Positions 8,799 to 24,916 of a stretch of 64,000 bases of DNA are shown here, one piece after another. The position numbers and the translations under genes were made by a program. This DNA comes from Rhodanobacter spathiphylli B39. Its GTDB lineage: Bacteria; Pseudomonadota; Gammaproteobacteria; Xanthomonadales; Rhodanobacteraceae. Location: contig NZ_AJXT01000048.1 of the NCBI RefSeq assembly GCF_000264295.1, forward strand, positions 62,001 through 126,000, given 5' to 3'. The notes under the pieces are model-generated. The model did not search any database. It was not told the DNA's origin and was given only the letters and a program-made list of their open reading frames with translations. Each line of letters starts with the position of its first letter. Within the stretch, counting starts at the first letter, position 1.

Positions 8799-9905
8799 TC
8801 AGAACAGCTCGCCCTGGGGCGAGGGTTTGCGCGGCGGCACGAAGCGCGAAATATCCAGTTGCAGCTCGCGGGCACGGCCGAAGCCGTGCCGGCGGCAGGC
8901 CAGCTCGAAGCGGCGGCGCAGCAGGTCGGCGAACACGCCCTGCCCGCGCATGCGGGTCGCGAAGTCGCTGTCGTAGTCGCGGCCGCCGTTCATCTGCTGT
9001 ACCAGGCTCATCACGTGTTCGGCGCGCTGCGGCGCATGCAGGGCCAGCCATTCGCGGAACAGCGACTTCAGTTCGTGCGGCAGGCGCAGCGTGGTGTAAC
9101 CGGCGCTGCGCGCGCCGGCGTCAAAGGCCTGCGCCAGCACCGCTTCCATGTCCTTGTCGTTCAACGCGGGAATGATCGGCGCCACCAGCACGCCGACCGG
9201 CACGCCGGCATCGGCCAGGTTGCGGATCGCCTTGATCCGCCGGTGCGGCGCGCTGGCGCGGGGTTCGAGTTTCGCGGCGAGATGGTTGTCCAGCGAATTG
9301 ACCGAGACGAGGACCTGCACCAGTCCTTCGCGCGCCATCGGCGCCAGGATGTCGAGGTCGCGCTCGACCAGCGCGTTCTTGGTCACGATGGTGCACGGGT
9401 GATGGCATTCGGCCAGCAGCTCCAGCGCGGCGCGGGTCAGCCGCCAGCGCTTCTCGATCGGCTGGTAGGGGTCGGTGTTGCTGCCGATGTTGATCGGGCT
9501 GATCGCATAGCCGGGCTTGCCCAGTTCCGCCCGCAGCACCTCGGCGAGGTTGCCCTTGGCGCGGATCTTCGTCTCGAAGTCGAGACCCGGCGACAGGTTG
9601 AGATAGCTGTGCGACGGTCGCGCGAAGCAGTAGATGCAGCCATGCTCGCAGCCGCGATACGGATTGATCGCCTGGCTGAAGGCAATGTCCGGCGAGTCGT
9701 TGCGGCTGATCACGCTGCGCGCGCGCTCGTCGGTGACTTCCGTGCGCGGGCGCGGCGCATCCTCGTCCAGCAGCGCACCTTGCCAGCCGTCATCCTCGGC
9801 CTGGTGGCGGACGCTTTCGAAGCGGCCTTCGGGATTCGACGCGGCGCCGCGCCCCTTGTGCGCACGCGGGGCGCGGGGTGAATCGGGTGGTGGCGGCGAG
9901 CTCAT
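8799..9905 (-). CDS. PA0069 family radical SAM protein
   Basis: A 368-residue radical SAM protein. The cluster motif is CEHGCIYC (CxxxCxxC) within NPYRGCEHGCIYCFARPSHS, followed by NLSPGLDFETKI, the hallmark of the PA0069/Rv2578c group related to spore-photoproduct-lyase-like enzymes. The [4Fe-4S] cluster cleaves S-adenosylmethionine to make a radical; the substrate of this group is not known. The N-terminus (HKGRGAASNPEGRFE) is typical of the group. The gene is single, convergent with the ABC permease. A role in nucleic-acid repair has been suggested for relatives, which I treat as speculation. Confidence 0.9.
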   Translation of the reverse strand: MSSPPPPDSPRAPRAHKGRGAASNPEGRFESVRHQAEDDGWQGALLDEDAPRPRTEVTDERARSVISRNDSPDIAFSQAINPYRGCEHGCIYCFARPSHSYLNLSPGLDFETKIRAKGNLAEVLRAELGKPGYAISPINIGSNTDPYQPIEKRWRLTRAALELLAECHHPCTIVTKNALVERDLDILAPMAREGLVQVLVSVNSLDNHLAAKLEPRASAPHRRIKAIRNLADAGVPVGVLVAPIIPALNDKDMEAVLAQAFDAGARSAGYTTLRLPHELKSLFREWLALHAPQRAEHVMSLVQQMNGGRDYDSDFATRMRGQGVFADLLRRRFELACRRHGFGRARELQLDISRFVPPRKPSPQGELF

Positions 9906-10053
9906 CCGGGCAGTGTGGCGTGCCGGAATCTCAGTCGTGGCGACACCACGCCAGGTCGTGATGCCGCGCGCGCCCGGCGCGCATGGGCGGCGCTATGATC
10001 TGCCCGTCCGTCGTCGCGGGAGCGACGCTCCATCCACTTGCCGGGTCGTGCCC

Positions 10054-10287
10054 ATGCGCTGGTTGCTGCTGGTTTCCACCGTATTCGCCTTCGTGCTCTG
10101 CTTCACCCGCCACAGTGCCGGCGCGTGGGGTTTCTGGATGCTGGCCGGGCTGCTCGGGGTGTTCGCCACCACGCTGGCCTTCGTCCACGCCCGCATCGCC
10201 GGCAACGCACGGGAAGCCAGCTTGTCCGAGTACGACCTCAAGCGTCTGCGCGAAGGCAAGCCGCCGCTCCGGCACGAGCGTCCCTGA
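10054..10287 (+). CDS. Small two-helix membrane protein, 77 aa
   Basis: The ATG at 10054 opens a protein with two hydrophobic helices (residues 2-18 and 24-44) and a charged cytoplasmic tail rich in Arg, Lys and Glu (SEYDLKRLREGKPPLRHERP). The family is unknown to me. Support comes from the coherent membrane topology and from a TATGAT -10-like hexamer at 9994-9999, though no good -35 is visible. Its stop lies 6 bp from the convergent acyl-CoA synthetase gene. Confidence 0.7.
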   Translation: MRWLLLVSTVFAFVLCFTRHSAGAWGFWMLAGLLGVFATTLAFVHARIAGNAREASLSEYDLKRLREGKPPLRHERP

Positions 10288-10293
10288 CCCCGG

Positions 10294-11970
10294 TCAGGGC
10301 GCCAGCTCAGCCGCCATCGCGTCGCGCATCAGGTATTTCTGGATCTTGCCGGTCACCGTCATCGGGAAGGCGTCGACGAAGCGCACGTAGTGCGGCACCT
10401 TGTAATAGGCAAGGTGATGGCGGCAGTGATCCTGGATCTCGGCCACGCTGGCGCTGACGCCGTCGCGCAGGACGATCCACGCGCACACCTGCTCGCCGAA
10501 TTTCGGGTCGGGCACGCCGAACACCTGCACGTCGCGGACCTTCGGATGGCCGTAGAGGAACTCCTCGATCTCGCGCGGGTACACGTTCTCGCCGCCCCGG
10601 ATGATCATGTCCTTGAGCCGGCCGACGATGCTGCAGTAGCCGTCCGCGTCGATCACCGCCAGGTCGCCGGTATGCATCCAGCGCGCCTCGTCGATCACCT
10701 CGGCGGTCCGCGCGGGGTCGTCCCAGTAACCCAGCATCACCGAGTAGCCGCGCGTGCACAGTTCGCCGGGGGTGCCGCGCGGCACCACCTGGCCGGCCTC
10801 GTCGACCAGTTTCACTTCCAGCTGCGGATGGATCCGCCCCACGCTGTCGACGCGGCGTTCCAGCGGATCGTCGGGCACGGTCTGGAAGCTGACCGGGCTG
10901 GTTTCGGTCATGCCGTAGGCGATGGTGACATCGGCCATGTGCATCTCGCCGACCACCCGCCGCATCACCTCGATGGGGCACGGCGAGCCGGCCATGATGC
11001 CGGTGCGCAGCGAGCTCAGGTCGAACTCGCCGAAGCGCGGATGCTCCAGCTCGGCGATGAACATGGTGGGCACGCCGTGCAGGCCGGTGCATCGTTCCTC
11101 GGCCACGCATTGCAAGGTGGTCAGCGCGTCGAAGCCCTCGCCGGGGATCACCATGCAGGCGCCATGGGTGACGCAGGCCAGGTTGCCCAGCACCATGCCG
11201 AAGCAGTGATAGAACGGCACCGGGATGCACAGCCTGTCCTGCTCGGTCAGGCGCATCGCCTCGCCGATGAACCAGCCGTTGTTGACGATGTTGTGGTGGG
11301 TCAGGGTGGCGCCCTTGGGCGCGCCGGTGGTGCCGGAGGTGAACTGGATGTTCACCGCGTCGTCGAAGTTGAGCGTCGCTTCGCGCACGCGCAACAGCGC
11401 GAGCGCCGCCTCGTCGCCGAGCGCGGCCAGCTGCGTCCAGCGGCGGGCACCGGGCTCGTCCTGCTGGTCCAGCAGGATCACCTCGCGCAACGCGGGCAAC
11501 CTGGCTGCCTGCAACTGGCCCGGTGACGCCGTCGCCAGTTCCGGCGCCAGCTCGGTGAGCATCGCCAGGTAGTGCGAGGTCTTGAAGCGGCGCGGCAGCA
11601 CCAGTGCGCGGCAGCCGACCTTGTTCAGCGAGTACTCCAGCTCGTGCGTGCGATACGCCGGGTTGATGTTGACCAGGATCAGCCCGGCCTTCGGCGCGGC
11701 GAACTGCAGCACCACCCACTCGGCCCGGTTCGGCGCCCAGATGCCGATGCGCTCGCCCCGCTCCAGGCCCAGCGCCAGCAGGCCCGCGGCGACGCGTTCC
11801 ACCTCGGCATGGAATTCCCGATAGTTCAGGCGCACGTCCTGCGCCCGCACGACCAGCGCGGGACGCTGCGGGTATTTCGCCGCCACCCGATCGAGCAGGC
11901 CACCGACGGTTTCGCCCAGCAGCGGCTGCAGGCTGGCGCCATGCACGTAACTCGGTGTGGCTGTGGTCAT
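10294..11970 (-). CDS. AMP-binding acyl-CoA synthetase
   Basis: A 558-residue member of the ANL superfamily that activates a carboxylic acid with ATP and transfers it to CoA. The phosphate loop is [16 protein letters not shown], the A5 motif is YGMTETSP, the A7/A8 region is [35 protein letters not shown], and the C-terminal lysine is in VTGKIQKYL. The overall similarity is to medium- or long-chain fatty-acyl-CoA synthetases, so a fatty acid is the probable substrate; chain length cannot be read. The gene is single. It is cytoplasmic or peripherally membrane-bound, with no signal peptide. Confidence 0.93.
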   Translation of the reverse strand: MTTATPSYVHGASLQPLLGETVGGLLDRVAAKYPQRPALVVRAQDVRLNYREFHAEVERVAAGLLALGLERGERIGIWAPNRAEWVVLQFAAPKAGLILVNINPAYRTHELEYSLNKVGCRALVLPRRFKTSHYLAMLTELAPELATASPGQLQAARLPALREVILLDQQDEPGARRWTQLAALGDEAALALLRVREATLNFDDAVNIQFTSGTTGAPKGATLTHHNIVNNGWFIGEAMRLTEQDRLCIPVPFYHCFGMVLGNLACVTHGACMVIPGEGFDALTTLQCVAEERCTGLHGVPTMFIAELEHPRFGEFDLSSLRTGIMAGSPCPIEVMRRVVGEMHMADVTIAYGMTETSPVSFQTVPDDPLERRVDSVGRIHPQLEVKLVDEAGQVVPRGTPGELCTRGYSVMLGYWDDPARTAEVIDEARWMHTGDLAVIDADGYCSIVGRLKDMIIRGGENVYPREIEEFLYGHPKVRDVQVFGVPDPKFGEQVCAWIVLRDGVSASVAEIQDHCRHHLAYYKVPHYVRFVDAFPMTVTGKIQKYLMRDAMAAELAP

Positions 11971-12123
11971 CGGCTGGTTCCCGCTGGCGTCACCGCTGAA
12001 TGCTGGGCGCCAGCATACCCCGGCCCGCAGCCGTCACGACCGCTGCACACGCGAGCGCGGACGCTGCGGCGGCGTGGCCCGGCATGTGGCCACCGTCGAC
12101 TCTTTCGCACGAACCAGGAGTTC

Positions 12124-12387
12124 ATGATGACGCTTACCGCCCTGCTCATCTTCTTGTTGATAGGCGCCATCGCCGGCTGGCTGGCCGGGCTGATCGTGCG
12201 CGGTTTCGGCTTCGGCCTGCTTGGCAACATCGTGGTCGGCATCATCGGCGCGTTCCTGGCCGGCTGGCTGTTGCCGACGCTCGGTGTCGGCTTCAGCCTG
12301 GGCAACCCGATCGTCACCAGCATCGTCTACGCGATGATCGGTGCGATCGTGCTGCTGGTGATCATCGGACTGATCAAGCGCGCCTGA
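12124..12387 (+). CDS. GlsB/YeaQ/YmgE family membrane protein
   Basis: An 87-residue protein with three hydrophobic helices and the glycine-zipper pattern of the transglycosylase-associated (YeaQ/YmgE) family: AGWLAGLIVRGFGFGLLGNIVVGIIGAFLAGWLLP. Family members are stress-induced inner-membrane proteins of unclear role. An AGGAG ribosome site lies just upstream of two tandem ATGs; the first is used here. It is monocistronic and closed by the stem-loop at 12401-12434. Confidence 0.9.
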   Translation: MMTLTALLIFLLIGAIAGWLAGLIVRGFGFGLLGNIVVGIIGAFLAGWLLPTLGVGFSLGNPIVTSIVYAMIGAIVLLVIIGLIKRA

Positions 12388-12400
12388 CGCGCTTCGCAAA

Positions 12401-12434
12401 GAAGAACGCAGCGGCTCCCGCCGCTGCGTTCTTC
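12401..12434. terminator. Bidirectional stem-loop terminator
   Basis: A 14-bp perfect stem (GAAGAACGCAGCGG and its complement) with a 6-base loop lies between the convergent GlsB-type and MFS genes. The T content after the stem is modest on the plus side, so termination strength is uncertain. Confidence 0.8.
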
Positions 12435-12452
12435 GTGCCGCGCCCGCATGAT

Positions 12453-14108
12453 TCAGGCGGTGATGTCGACATCCTTGGTTTCGCGCACGAACAGCATGCC
12501 GATCACGAAGGTCATCAGCGCGATCACCACCGGATACCACAGGCCCGCGTAGATGTTGCCGGTGAGCGCCACGATGCCGAACGACACCGAGGGCAGGAAG
12601 CCGCCGAACCAGCCGTTGCCGATGTGGTACGGCAGGCTCATCGAGGTGTAGCGGATCTTGGTGGGGAACATTTCCACCAGCCACGCCGCGATCGGGCCGT
12701 AGACCATCGTCACGTACAGCACCAGCAGGAACAGCAGGAACACCAGCATCGGGTAATTGCTGCGTGCCGGATCGGCCTTGGCCGGGTAGCCAGCCTGGTC
12801 CAGCGCCGCGCCGAGGCTGGCCGCGAACGCCTTGCCCTGGGCCGCGAAGTCGGCCTTGGCCAGCGTGCTGCCTTCGAACGCATCGATGCTGGCACCGCCC
12901 ACCGTGACCTTCGCCACCGACCCGGCGGGGGTGGCTTCGTTGTCGTACGGCACGCCGCGCTTGGCCAGCGTGCTCTTGGCGATGTCGCAGGAGCTGGTGA
13001 AGCTGGAGGTGCCGGTGAGGTTGATCTGCAGGTGGCAGTTGGCCGGGTCGGCGTGCACGACGACGGGTGCCGTGGTGCGTGCCGCCTCGATGCCGGGATT
13101 GCCGTAGTGGGTGATCGCCTTGAAGATCGGGAAGTAGGTCAGCGCGGCCAGCAGGCAGCCGGCCAGCACCACCGGCTTGCGGCCGATCTTGTCCGACAGC
13201 CAGCCGAACACCACGAAGAACGGCGTGCCGATCAGCAGCGCGGCCGCGATCAGCAACTGGGTGGTGGTCGAGTCGATCTTCAGCGTGCTGCCGAGGAAGT
13301 ACATCGCGTAGAACTGGCCGCAGTACCACACCACGGCCTGGCCGGCGGTGGCGCCCAGCAGGGCCAGGATCACCAGCTTCAGGTTGCCCCAGCGGGCGAA
13401 CGATTCGGTCAGCGGCGCCTTGGAGGTCTTGCCCTCTTCCTTCATCTGCTGGAACACCGGCGACTCGGCCAGCTGCAGGCGGATGTACACCGACACCGCC
13501 AGCAGCAGGGAGGAGATCAGGAACGGGATGCGCCAGCCCCAGTCCTCGAACTTGTCGCCCATCATCCACTTGCAGCCCAGGATCACCAGCAGCGACAGGA
13601 ACAGGCCGAAGGTGGCGGTGATCTGGATGAAGCTGGTGTACAGGCCACGCTTGCCCGGCGGTGCATGTTCGGCCACGTAGGTGGCCGCGCCGCCGTACTC
13701 GCCGCCCAGCGCCAGGCCCTGCAACATGCGCAGCAGGATCAGGATCACCGGCGCCGCCACGCCGATCGAGCCGTAGCTGGGCAGCAGGCCCACGAAGAAG
13801 GTGGACAGGCCCATGATCACGATGGTGATCAGGAAGGTGTACTTGCGCCCGACCAGGTCGCCGACCCGGCCGAACACCAGCGCGCCGAACGGACGCACGG
13901 CGAAGCCGGCGGCGAACGCGAGCAGGGCGAACACCAGCTGGCTGGCCTCGTTGAGCCCGGAGAAGAACTGCTTGCCGATGATCACGGCCAGCGAGCCGTA
14001 CAGGTAGAAGTCGTACCACTCGAACACGGTACCCAGGCTGGACGCCAGGATGACCCGCTTGTGGCTGACATCGAGCGCGGCGCGCCCGTCGATCGCGGTG
14101 GTGGCCAT
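12453..14108 (-). CDS. MFS transporter, metabolite:H+ symporter (MHS) type
   Basis: A 551-residue major facilitator of the MHS (ShiA/ProP-like) group, shown by the N-terminal FEWYDFYLYGSLAVIIG, the loop RPFGALVFGRVGDLVGRKYTFL, and the second-half loop SDKIGRKPVVLAG. Such transporters import organic acids or zwitterions with protons. The ATG at 14108 is preferred because GAGGGGAAA lies upstream. Between the eighth and later helices it carries an unusual polar insert of about 110 residues (roughly 345-455) with two cysteines, which should face the periplasm. It follows the porin gene on the same strand, so both may serve one carbon source, perhaps a carboxylate. Confidence 0.9.
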   Translation of the reverse strand: MATTAIDGRAALDVSHKRVILASSLGTVFEWYDFYLYGSLAVIIGKQFFSGLNEASQLVFALLAFAAGFAVRPFGALVFGRVGDLVGRKYTFLITIVIMGLSTFFVGLLPSYGSIGVAAPVILILLRMLQGLALGGEYGGAATYVAEHAPPGKRGLYTSFIQITATFGLFLSLLVILGCKWMMGDKFEDWGWRIPFLISSLLLAVSVYIRLQLAESPVFQQMKEEGKTSKAPLTESFARWGNLKLVILALLGATAGQAVVWYCGQFYAMYFLGSTLKIDSTTTQLLIAAALLIGTPFFVVFGWLSDKIGRKPVVLAGCLLAALTYFPIFKAITHYGNPGIEAARTTAPVVVHADPANCHLQINLTGTSSFTSSCDIAKSTLAKRGVPYDNEATPAGSVAKVTVGGASIDAFEGSTLAKADFAAQGKAFAASLGAALDQAGYPAKADPARSNYPMLVFLLFLLVLYVTMVYGPIAAWLVEMFPTKIRYTSMSLPYHIGNGWFGGFLPSVSFGIVALTGNIYAGLWYPVVIALMTFVIGMLFVRETKDVDITA

Positions 14109-14262
14109 GGAAGTTTCCCCTCTCAGGATAGTGGGATGCCGCTCTCCGCCAGGGTGGAAGAGAAGTCGACCGATGCGGTCCCCCGGCAAGCCCCGGACCG
14201 CACCCCGTCATCCCCCCGCAAGGCGGGAGGCTGTGCGGCGATGCCAGGCATCGCCGGTGAAG

Positions 14263-15636
14263 TCAGAAGCGGTACAGCGCGTTGAGGCTGACCTGGTTGC
14301 CGCTGGTGGTCTTGTGGTCGGTGCCGTTGCTGGTCGAATCCAGCTTGTCGTGCAGCCACTCCATGCCCAGCTCGTAGGAACCGGCCGCGTACTGCAGGCT
14401 CAACGCGGTCTGCCGATTGCGCAGCAGGCCGGTGGCGCCGTTGCCCATCCAGTCGACCACGTCGTTCCGGTCCGGCTTGTTGTAGGCGTAGAACGCGTAC
14501 AGGCTCCAGTTCGGCGTGAAGCTGTAACCGGCCTGCGCGTAGCCGCCGGTTTCCTGGATGTCGCCGAACTGCGACATCGCGCCGAAGATCTGGCCCAGGC
14601 CCTTGCCGCTGTACGCCGCGCCCTTGAAGGTCCACGGGCCGGGCTTCCACTGTCCGCCGAGCTCGTAGCCCACGCTGGTGACCTCGGACTTCACCGGCGT
14701 GGCCGCGGTGCCGCCCACGCCGCGCAGGTCGGCCTGGCTGTAGTGCGCCGCGAAGTAGGCCAGCCAGTTCTTGTCCTGCACGTGCAGGCGCGCCTCGAGC
14801 TGCGGTCGGAAGCCGGCGCTGCCCGCGGTCAGGTAATTGAGGTTGTTGCCCGGGCCGCTCCAGTGGCCTTCGAACACGCCCACGTCGAGTCGCCACTGTG
14901 CGCCGGTGCTGCCATGGTTCAAGTCCTGCATCACCACCAGGCCGGGGAAGCGCCAGCCGATCACGCCCGAACCGTAGCCCAGCGGGAATGCAATATGCGC
15001 CAGCGAGGTGGCCGAGTTGTCGATCGGGAACATCAGGTCCCATTGCTGGCCGATGCGCACCGTGGTGCCACTCTCGGGGTTGGTCAGGTCCATGTAGGCC
15101 TGGCGCAGGCGCGGCGTCGGCTGCTGCTGGCTGTAGGCGCCGGTGCCGTTGAAGCCGCCGAAGAAGTCCATCTCGATGCGACCGCCGCCGCTCCAGTTGC
15201 CGGCGAACTTGGCGCCCTTGAAGTCGAGCCAGAAGCGCGTGTTGCGCACGTCGACGCCGCTGAGCGAGCCGCTCGAACCCGGCGTCGGATACAGCGCGTT
15301 CTGGCCGTTGCCGTAGGAGAAACTCTTGTTCTGGCTGAAGGCGCTGGCGCTGATGAAACCATGCAGGGCCACCGACACGCCGGGCGCGCTGCTGAACACC
15401 GGCGTCGCCGGCGCGGCGGCGACCTGCTGCACCGGGGCGGGCGCGGGGGCGGGCGCGGCCTTCTGCGCCTGCACCATCGCCTTGAGTTCGTTCAACTGCT
15501 GTTCGAGCTGGGCCACCCGCTGTTCGAGCTGCTGTTCGCGCGTGTCGCCTTGCGCGTGGCCGGCGAGCGGAAGCATCAGTGCGCATGCCATGCTCAGGGC
15601 AAGCGTGTTGCGGCGATTGGTGTGTCGCGTGGTCAT
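14263..15636 (-). CDS. DcaP-like outer-membrane porin
   Basis: A 457-residue outer-membrane porin. A signal peptide ends near AGHAQG (about residue 28). It is followed by a short coiled coil (EQQLEQRVAQLEQQLNELK), an Ala/Pro-rich linker, and a beta-barrel with alternating aromatic strands ending in LNALYRF; the terminal Phe is typical for BAM-assembled barrels. The coiled coil plus barrel matches DcaP-type trimeric porins, which pass dicarboxylates and similar acids in relatives; the substrate here is inferred. A much longer open frame runs upstream opposite acs, but the chosen ATG gives the only sensible signal peptide. It is divergent from acs. Confidence 0.85.
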   Translation of the reverse strand: MTTRHTNRRNTLALSMACALMLPLAGHAQGDTREQQLEQRVAQLEQQLNELKAMVQAQKAAPAPAPAPVQQVAAAPATPVFSSAPGVSVALHGFISASAFSQNKSFSYGNGQNALYPTPGSSGSLSGVDVRNTRFWLDFKGAKFAGNWSGGGRIEMDFFGGFNGTGAYSQQQPTPRLRQAYMDLTNPESGTTVRIGQQWDLMFPIDNSATSLAHIAFPLGYGSGVIGWRFPGLVVMQDLNHGSTGAQWRLDVGVFEGHWSGPGNNLNYLTAGSAGFRPQLEARLHVQDKNWLAYFAAHYSQADLRGVGGTAATPVKSEVTSVGYELGGQWKPGPWTFKGAAYSGKGLGQIFGAMSQFGDIQETGGYAQAGYSFTPNWSLYAFYAYNKPDRNDVVDWMGNGATGLLRNRQTALSLQYAAGSYELGMEWLHDKLDSTSNGTDHKTTSGNQVSLNALYRF

Positions 15637-15704
15637 GCGTGCGTCTCCCCAGGTCGATGACAGGCCGAGCATGGCCATGCTGCAGCGCGCGCGACTATTC
15701 GCCA

Positions 15705-15723
15705 TTGGTCGAACTTCGACCAA
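15705..15723. promoter_or_regulatory. Palindromic operator between porin and acs
   Basis: TTGGTCGAA-C-TTCGACCAA is a perfect 9-bp-arm palindrome in the divergent region. Its centre is about 64 bp upstream of the start predicted from the acs -10, a good place for an activator. The CrbR-like regulator encoded just after acs is the natural candidate to bind here; this is inference. Confidence 0.6.
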
Positions 15724-15765
15724 AGTCGAGCGCGCCAGCCACCGCAGGCCCCGGCTTGATCGGGC

Positions 15766-15771
15766 TACACT
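15766..15771 (+). promoter_or_regulatory. Candidate acs -10 element
   Basis: TACACT fits the sigma-70 -10 pattern and lies 81 bp before the acs ATG. The position where a -35 would sit (ACCGCA) is a poor match, which suits an activator-dependent promoter. Confidence 0.45.
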
Positions 15772-15852
15772 CGAACTCCGTGCTGCGCCGGGCGCTGACG
15801 CCAGGCGCGCGAATCCCGTCGCCACTGGTGACGCCGCCAGCAGGAGCCAGCC

Positions 15853-17793
<1,941 letters not shown>

Positions 17794-17797
17794 AGAA

Positions 17798-17906
17798 GCG
17801 GGGAACAGGGAACGGGGAACGGGGAACGCCGGCGGATCGCTCCGCCACGAGCAATGCGAAATATCGCGCTTTTGTTCCCCGTTCCCCGTTTCCCGTTCCC
17901 TGCTCC
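17798..17906. repeat. Dispersed intergenic repeat, family A copy 2
   Basis: The clearest family A copy: left arm of tandem GGGAACAGGGAACGGGGAAC-like units and a right arm of the complementary CCCCGTTCCC units, enclosing a core with a small GGCGGA-TCGC-TCCGCC hairpin. It fills the whole gap between acs and the response regulator gene. Confidence 0.85.
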
Positions 17907-17914
17907 AAAACCCC

Positions 17915-18586
17915 ATGCCCGACATCCTGATCGCCGACGACCATCCGCTGTTCCGCGACGCGTTGCAGCGCGCGGTGCTGGCGGCCGTGCCGCCGGCGCG
18001 GGTGCACAGTGCGGACAGCGTGCATGCGCTGCTCGGACTGATCGAGCAATTCCCGGACGCCGAGCTGCTCCTGCTGGATCTGCACATGCCCGGCGCGCGG
18101 GGCTATTCGGCGCTGGCGCACATCCGCGGGCAGTATCCGGGGCTGCCGATCATGGTGGTGTCCGGTCATGAAGAGGCCCAGGTGGCGCGGCGCGCGCTGG
18201 CCCACGGTGCGTCGGCCTATGTGCCCAAGTCCACCGCAGGCGAGGACATCGTGGCGGCGATCCGTGCGGTACTCGATGGCGACGTCTGGGTGCCACACGC
18301 GCTGCTGGGCGGCTCCGACGAACTGCGACCCGACGAAGCCGCCGCCGCCGCCCAGATCGCCACGCTGACGCCGCAGCAGTTCCGGGTGATGACGATGATC
18401 GCCGAAGGCCTGCTGAACAAGCAGATCGCCTGGGAGCTCGGCGTTTCCGAGGCCACCGTGAAGGCCCACATGACCGCGATCATGCGCAAGCTCGGGGTCA
18501 GCAACCGCACCCAGGTGGCGCTCGCGGCCAGCCAGCTGGCGGTCGACCAGGAAGCGATGCCGCTGCTGCCGCCCGAGGAAGACTGA
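17915..18586 (+). CDS. LuxR-type response regulator, CrbR-like
   Basis: A 223-residue NarL/LuxR-type response regulator. The receiver domain (1-120) has the acidic pair ADDH at residues 7-10, phospho-acceptor Asp55 in LLLLDLHMPG, and Lys105 in YVPKS. The C-terminal helix-turn-helix reads LTPQQFRVMTMIAEGLLNKQIAWELGVSEATVKAH. Its place directly after acs, together with a CrbS-type kinase 6 kb downstream, makes it a good candidate for the acetate-switch regulator CrbR. Its promoter is unclear, because the family A repeat occupies the gap from acs. Pairing with the kinase is inference. Confidence 0.9.
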   Translation: MPDILIADDHPLFRDALQRAVLAAVPPARVHSADSVHALLGLIEQFPDAELLLLDLHMPGARGYSALAHIRGQYPGLPIMVVSGHEEAQVARRALAHGASAYVPKSTAGEDIVAAIRAVLDGDVWVPHALLGGSDELRPDEAAAAAQIATLTPQQFRVMTMIAEGLLNKQIAWELGVSEATVKAHMTAIMRKLGVSNRTQVALAASQLAVDQEAMPLLPPEED

Positions 18587-18664
18587 ACCGGCCGCTTGCC
18601 GCCGTCGCCGACTTTATGGCGAATGGCCGTCCATCCCTATAGACGTCCAATTGCGCAAAACCTC

Positions 18665-18692
18665 TTGCGCTTTTGCTGCATCGCACTATAGT
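18665..18692 (+). promoter_or_regulatory. Candidate gltBD promoter
   Basis: TTGCGC (18665-18670) and TATAGT (18687-18692) are separated by 16 bp. The start would be about 25 bp before the GGAGGGG ribosome site of gltB, giving a short leader. Confidence 0.6.
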
Positions 18693-18724
18693 CGATGGGC
18701 AGCCATGCCCGTGGAGGGGAGTCA

Positions 18725-23428
<4,704 letters not shown>

Positions 23429-23445
23429 GGCGAAGGGGAAGACAG

Positions 23446-24900
23446 ATGGGCAAGATCACCGGCTTTCTCGACTATCCGCGGCTCGGCGAAACCAGCGAGG
23501 CGCCCGCGCAGCGCAGGAAGCACTGGCGCGAGTTCATCCGCCATCTGGGCGACGCCGACGCGTCGACCCAGGCCGCGCGCTGCATGGATTGCGGCATTCC
23601 GTTCTGCCACAACGGCTGCCCCGTCAACAACCTGATCCCCGACTTCAACGAGCTGGTCCACCAGCAGGACTGGCGGCGCGCGCTCGAGGTGTTGCACTCG
23701 ACCAACAACTTCCCCGAGTTCACCGGGCGGATCTGCCCGGCGCCGTGCGAGTCGGCGTGCACGCTGAACATCAACAGTGAGGCGGTGGGCATCAAGTCGA
23801 TCGAACACAAGATCATCGACAAGGGCTGGGAAGAAGGCTGGGTCACCGCGCAACCGGCTGCGCGGCCCAGCGGCAAGAGCGTCGCGGTAGTCGGCTCCGG
23901 GCCGGCCGGACTGGCCGCCGCGCAGCAGCTGGCGCGGGCGGGACATGCGGTGACGGTGTTCGAGAAAAGCGATCGCATCGGCGGCCTGCTGCGCTATGGC
24001 ATCCCCGATTTCAAGCTGGACAAGATGCTGATTGATCGCCGCGTGGAGCAGTTGCGCGGCGAAGGCGTGCAGTTTCGCACCGGCGTGTTCGTGGGCGATG
24101 CCGGCGCAGGCAGCGCGTACGACAAGGTCGAGACGATCGCGCCCGAGCAGTTGAAGCAGGATTTCGACGCGGTGGTGATCGCCGGCGGCGCCGAAACACC
24201 GCGCGACCTGCCGGTGCCCGGGCGCGAACTGAACGGCGTGCATTTCGCGATGGATTTCCTGCCGCAGCAGAACAAGGTGGTCGCCGGCGACCGGCTCGAC
24301 CGGCAGATCCTGGCCACGGCGAAGAACGTGGTGGTGATCGGCGGCGGCGACACCGGCTCGGATTGCGTGGGTACCTCCAACCGCCACGGCGCCGCGTCGG
24401 TGACCCAGTTCGAGCTGCTGCCGCAACCGCCGCTGCAGGAGAACAAGCCGCTGGTGTGGCCGTACTGGCCGATCCGCCTGCGCACGTCGAGCTCGCACGA
24501 GGAGGGCTGCCAGCGCGACTGGGCGGTGGCCACCAAGTGTTTCAACGACGACGGCGCGGGCAACGTGTGCAGCCTCACCGCGGTGCGGCTGGAGTGGAAG
24601 GACGGCCGGATGGCCGAGATCGCCGGCAGCGAGTTCGAGGTGCCTGCCGGGCTGGTGCTGCTGGCGATGGGCTTCGTCTCGCCGCTGCAGCATGTGCTGG
24701 ACGCGTTCGGCGTGGAGAAGGACGCCCGCGGCAACGCCAGGGCCGGTACCGATGACTACCGCACCAGCGTCGATCGGGTGTTCGCCGCCGGCGACATGCG
24801 GCGCGGGCAGTCGCTGGTGGTGTGGGCGATTCGCGAAGGCCGCCAGTGCGCTCGTGCAGTCGACGAGTACCTGATGGGCGGTTCGCTGCTGCCGCGCTGA
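23446..24900 (+). CDS. gltD: Glutamate synthase small subunit
   Basis: A 484-residue beta subunit that passes electrons from NADPH to the large subunit. The N-terminal domain carries the [4Fe-4S] cysteines in [17 protein letters not shown] and [11 protein letters not shown]. An FAD-binding GxGxxG lies in [15 protein letters not shown] and an NADPH-binding one in [12 protein letters not shown], with the closing FAD motif [14 protein letters not shown] near the C-terminus. GAAGGGGAAG precedes the ATG. The order gltB-gltD is standard. Its stop is 16 bp from the convergent kinase gene. Confidence 0.97.
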   Translation: MGKITGFLDYPRLGETSEAPAQRRKHWREFIRHLGDADASTQAARCMDCGIPFCHNGCPVNNLIPDFNELVHQQDWRRALEVLHSTNNFPEFTGRICPAPCESACTLNINSEAVGIKSIEHKIIDKGWEEGWVTAQPAARPSGKSVAVVGSGPAGLAAAQQLARAGHAVTVFEKSDRIGGLLRYGIPDFKLDKMLIDRRVEQLRGEGVQFRTGVFVGDAGAGSAYDKVETIAPEQLKQDFDAVVIAGGAETPRDLPVPGRELNGVHFAMDFLPQQNKVVAGDRLDRQILATAKNVVVIGGGDTGSDCVGTSNRHGAASVTQFELLPQPPLQENKPLVWPYWPIRLRTSSSHEEGCQRDWAVATKCFNDDGAGNVCSLTAVRLEWKDGRMAEIAGSEFEVPAGLVLLAMGFVSPLQHVLDAFGVEKDARGNARAGTDDYRTSVDRVFAAGDMRRGQSLVVWAIREGRQCARAVDEYLMGGSLLPR

Positions 24901-24916
24901 GCTGGCTGAAGCCTGC

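Noticed and set aside
12000-14285. A long plus-strand frame across the MFS gene
   Set aside because: Shadow composition without motifs; the MFS transporter on the minus strand explains the region.
15705-15723. Palindrome as a transcription terminator for porin or acs
   Set aside because: It lies upstream of both divergent genes and has no T-run; an operator is more sensible.
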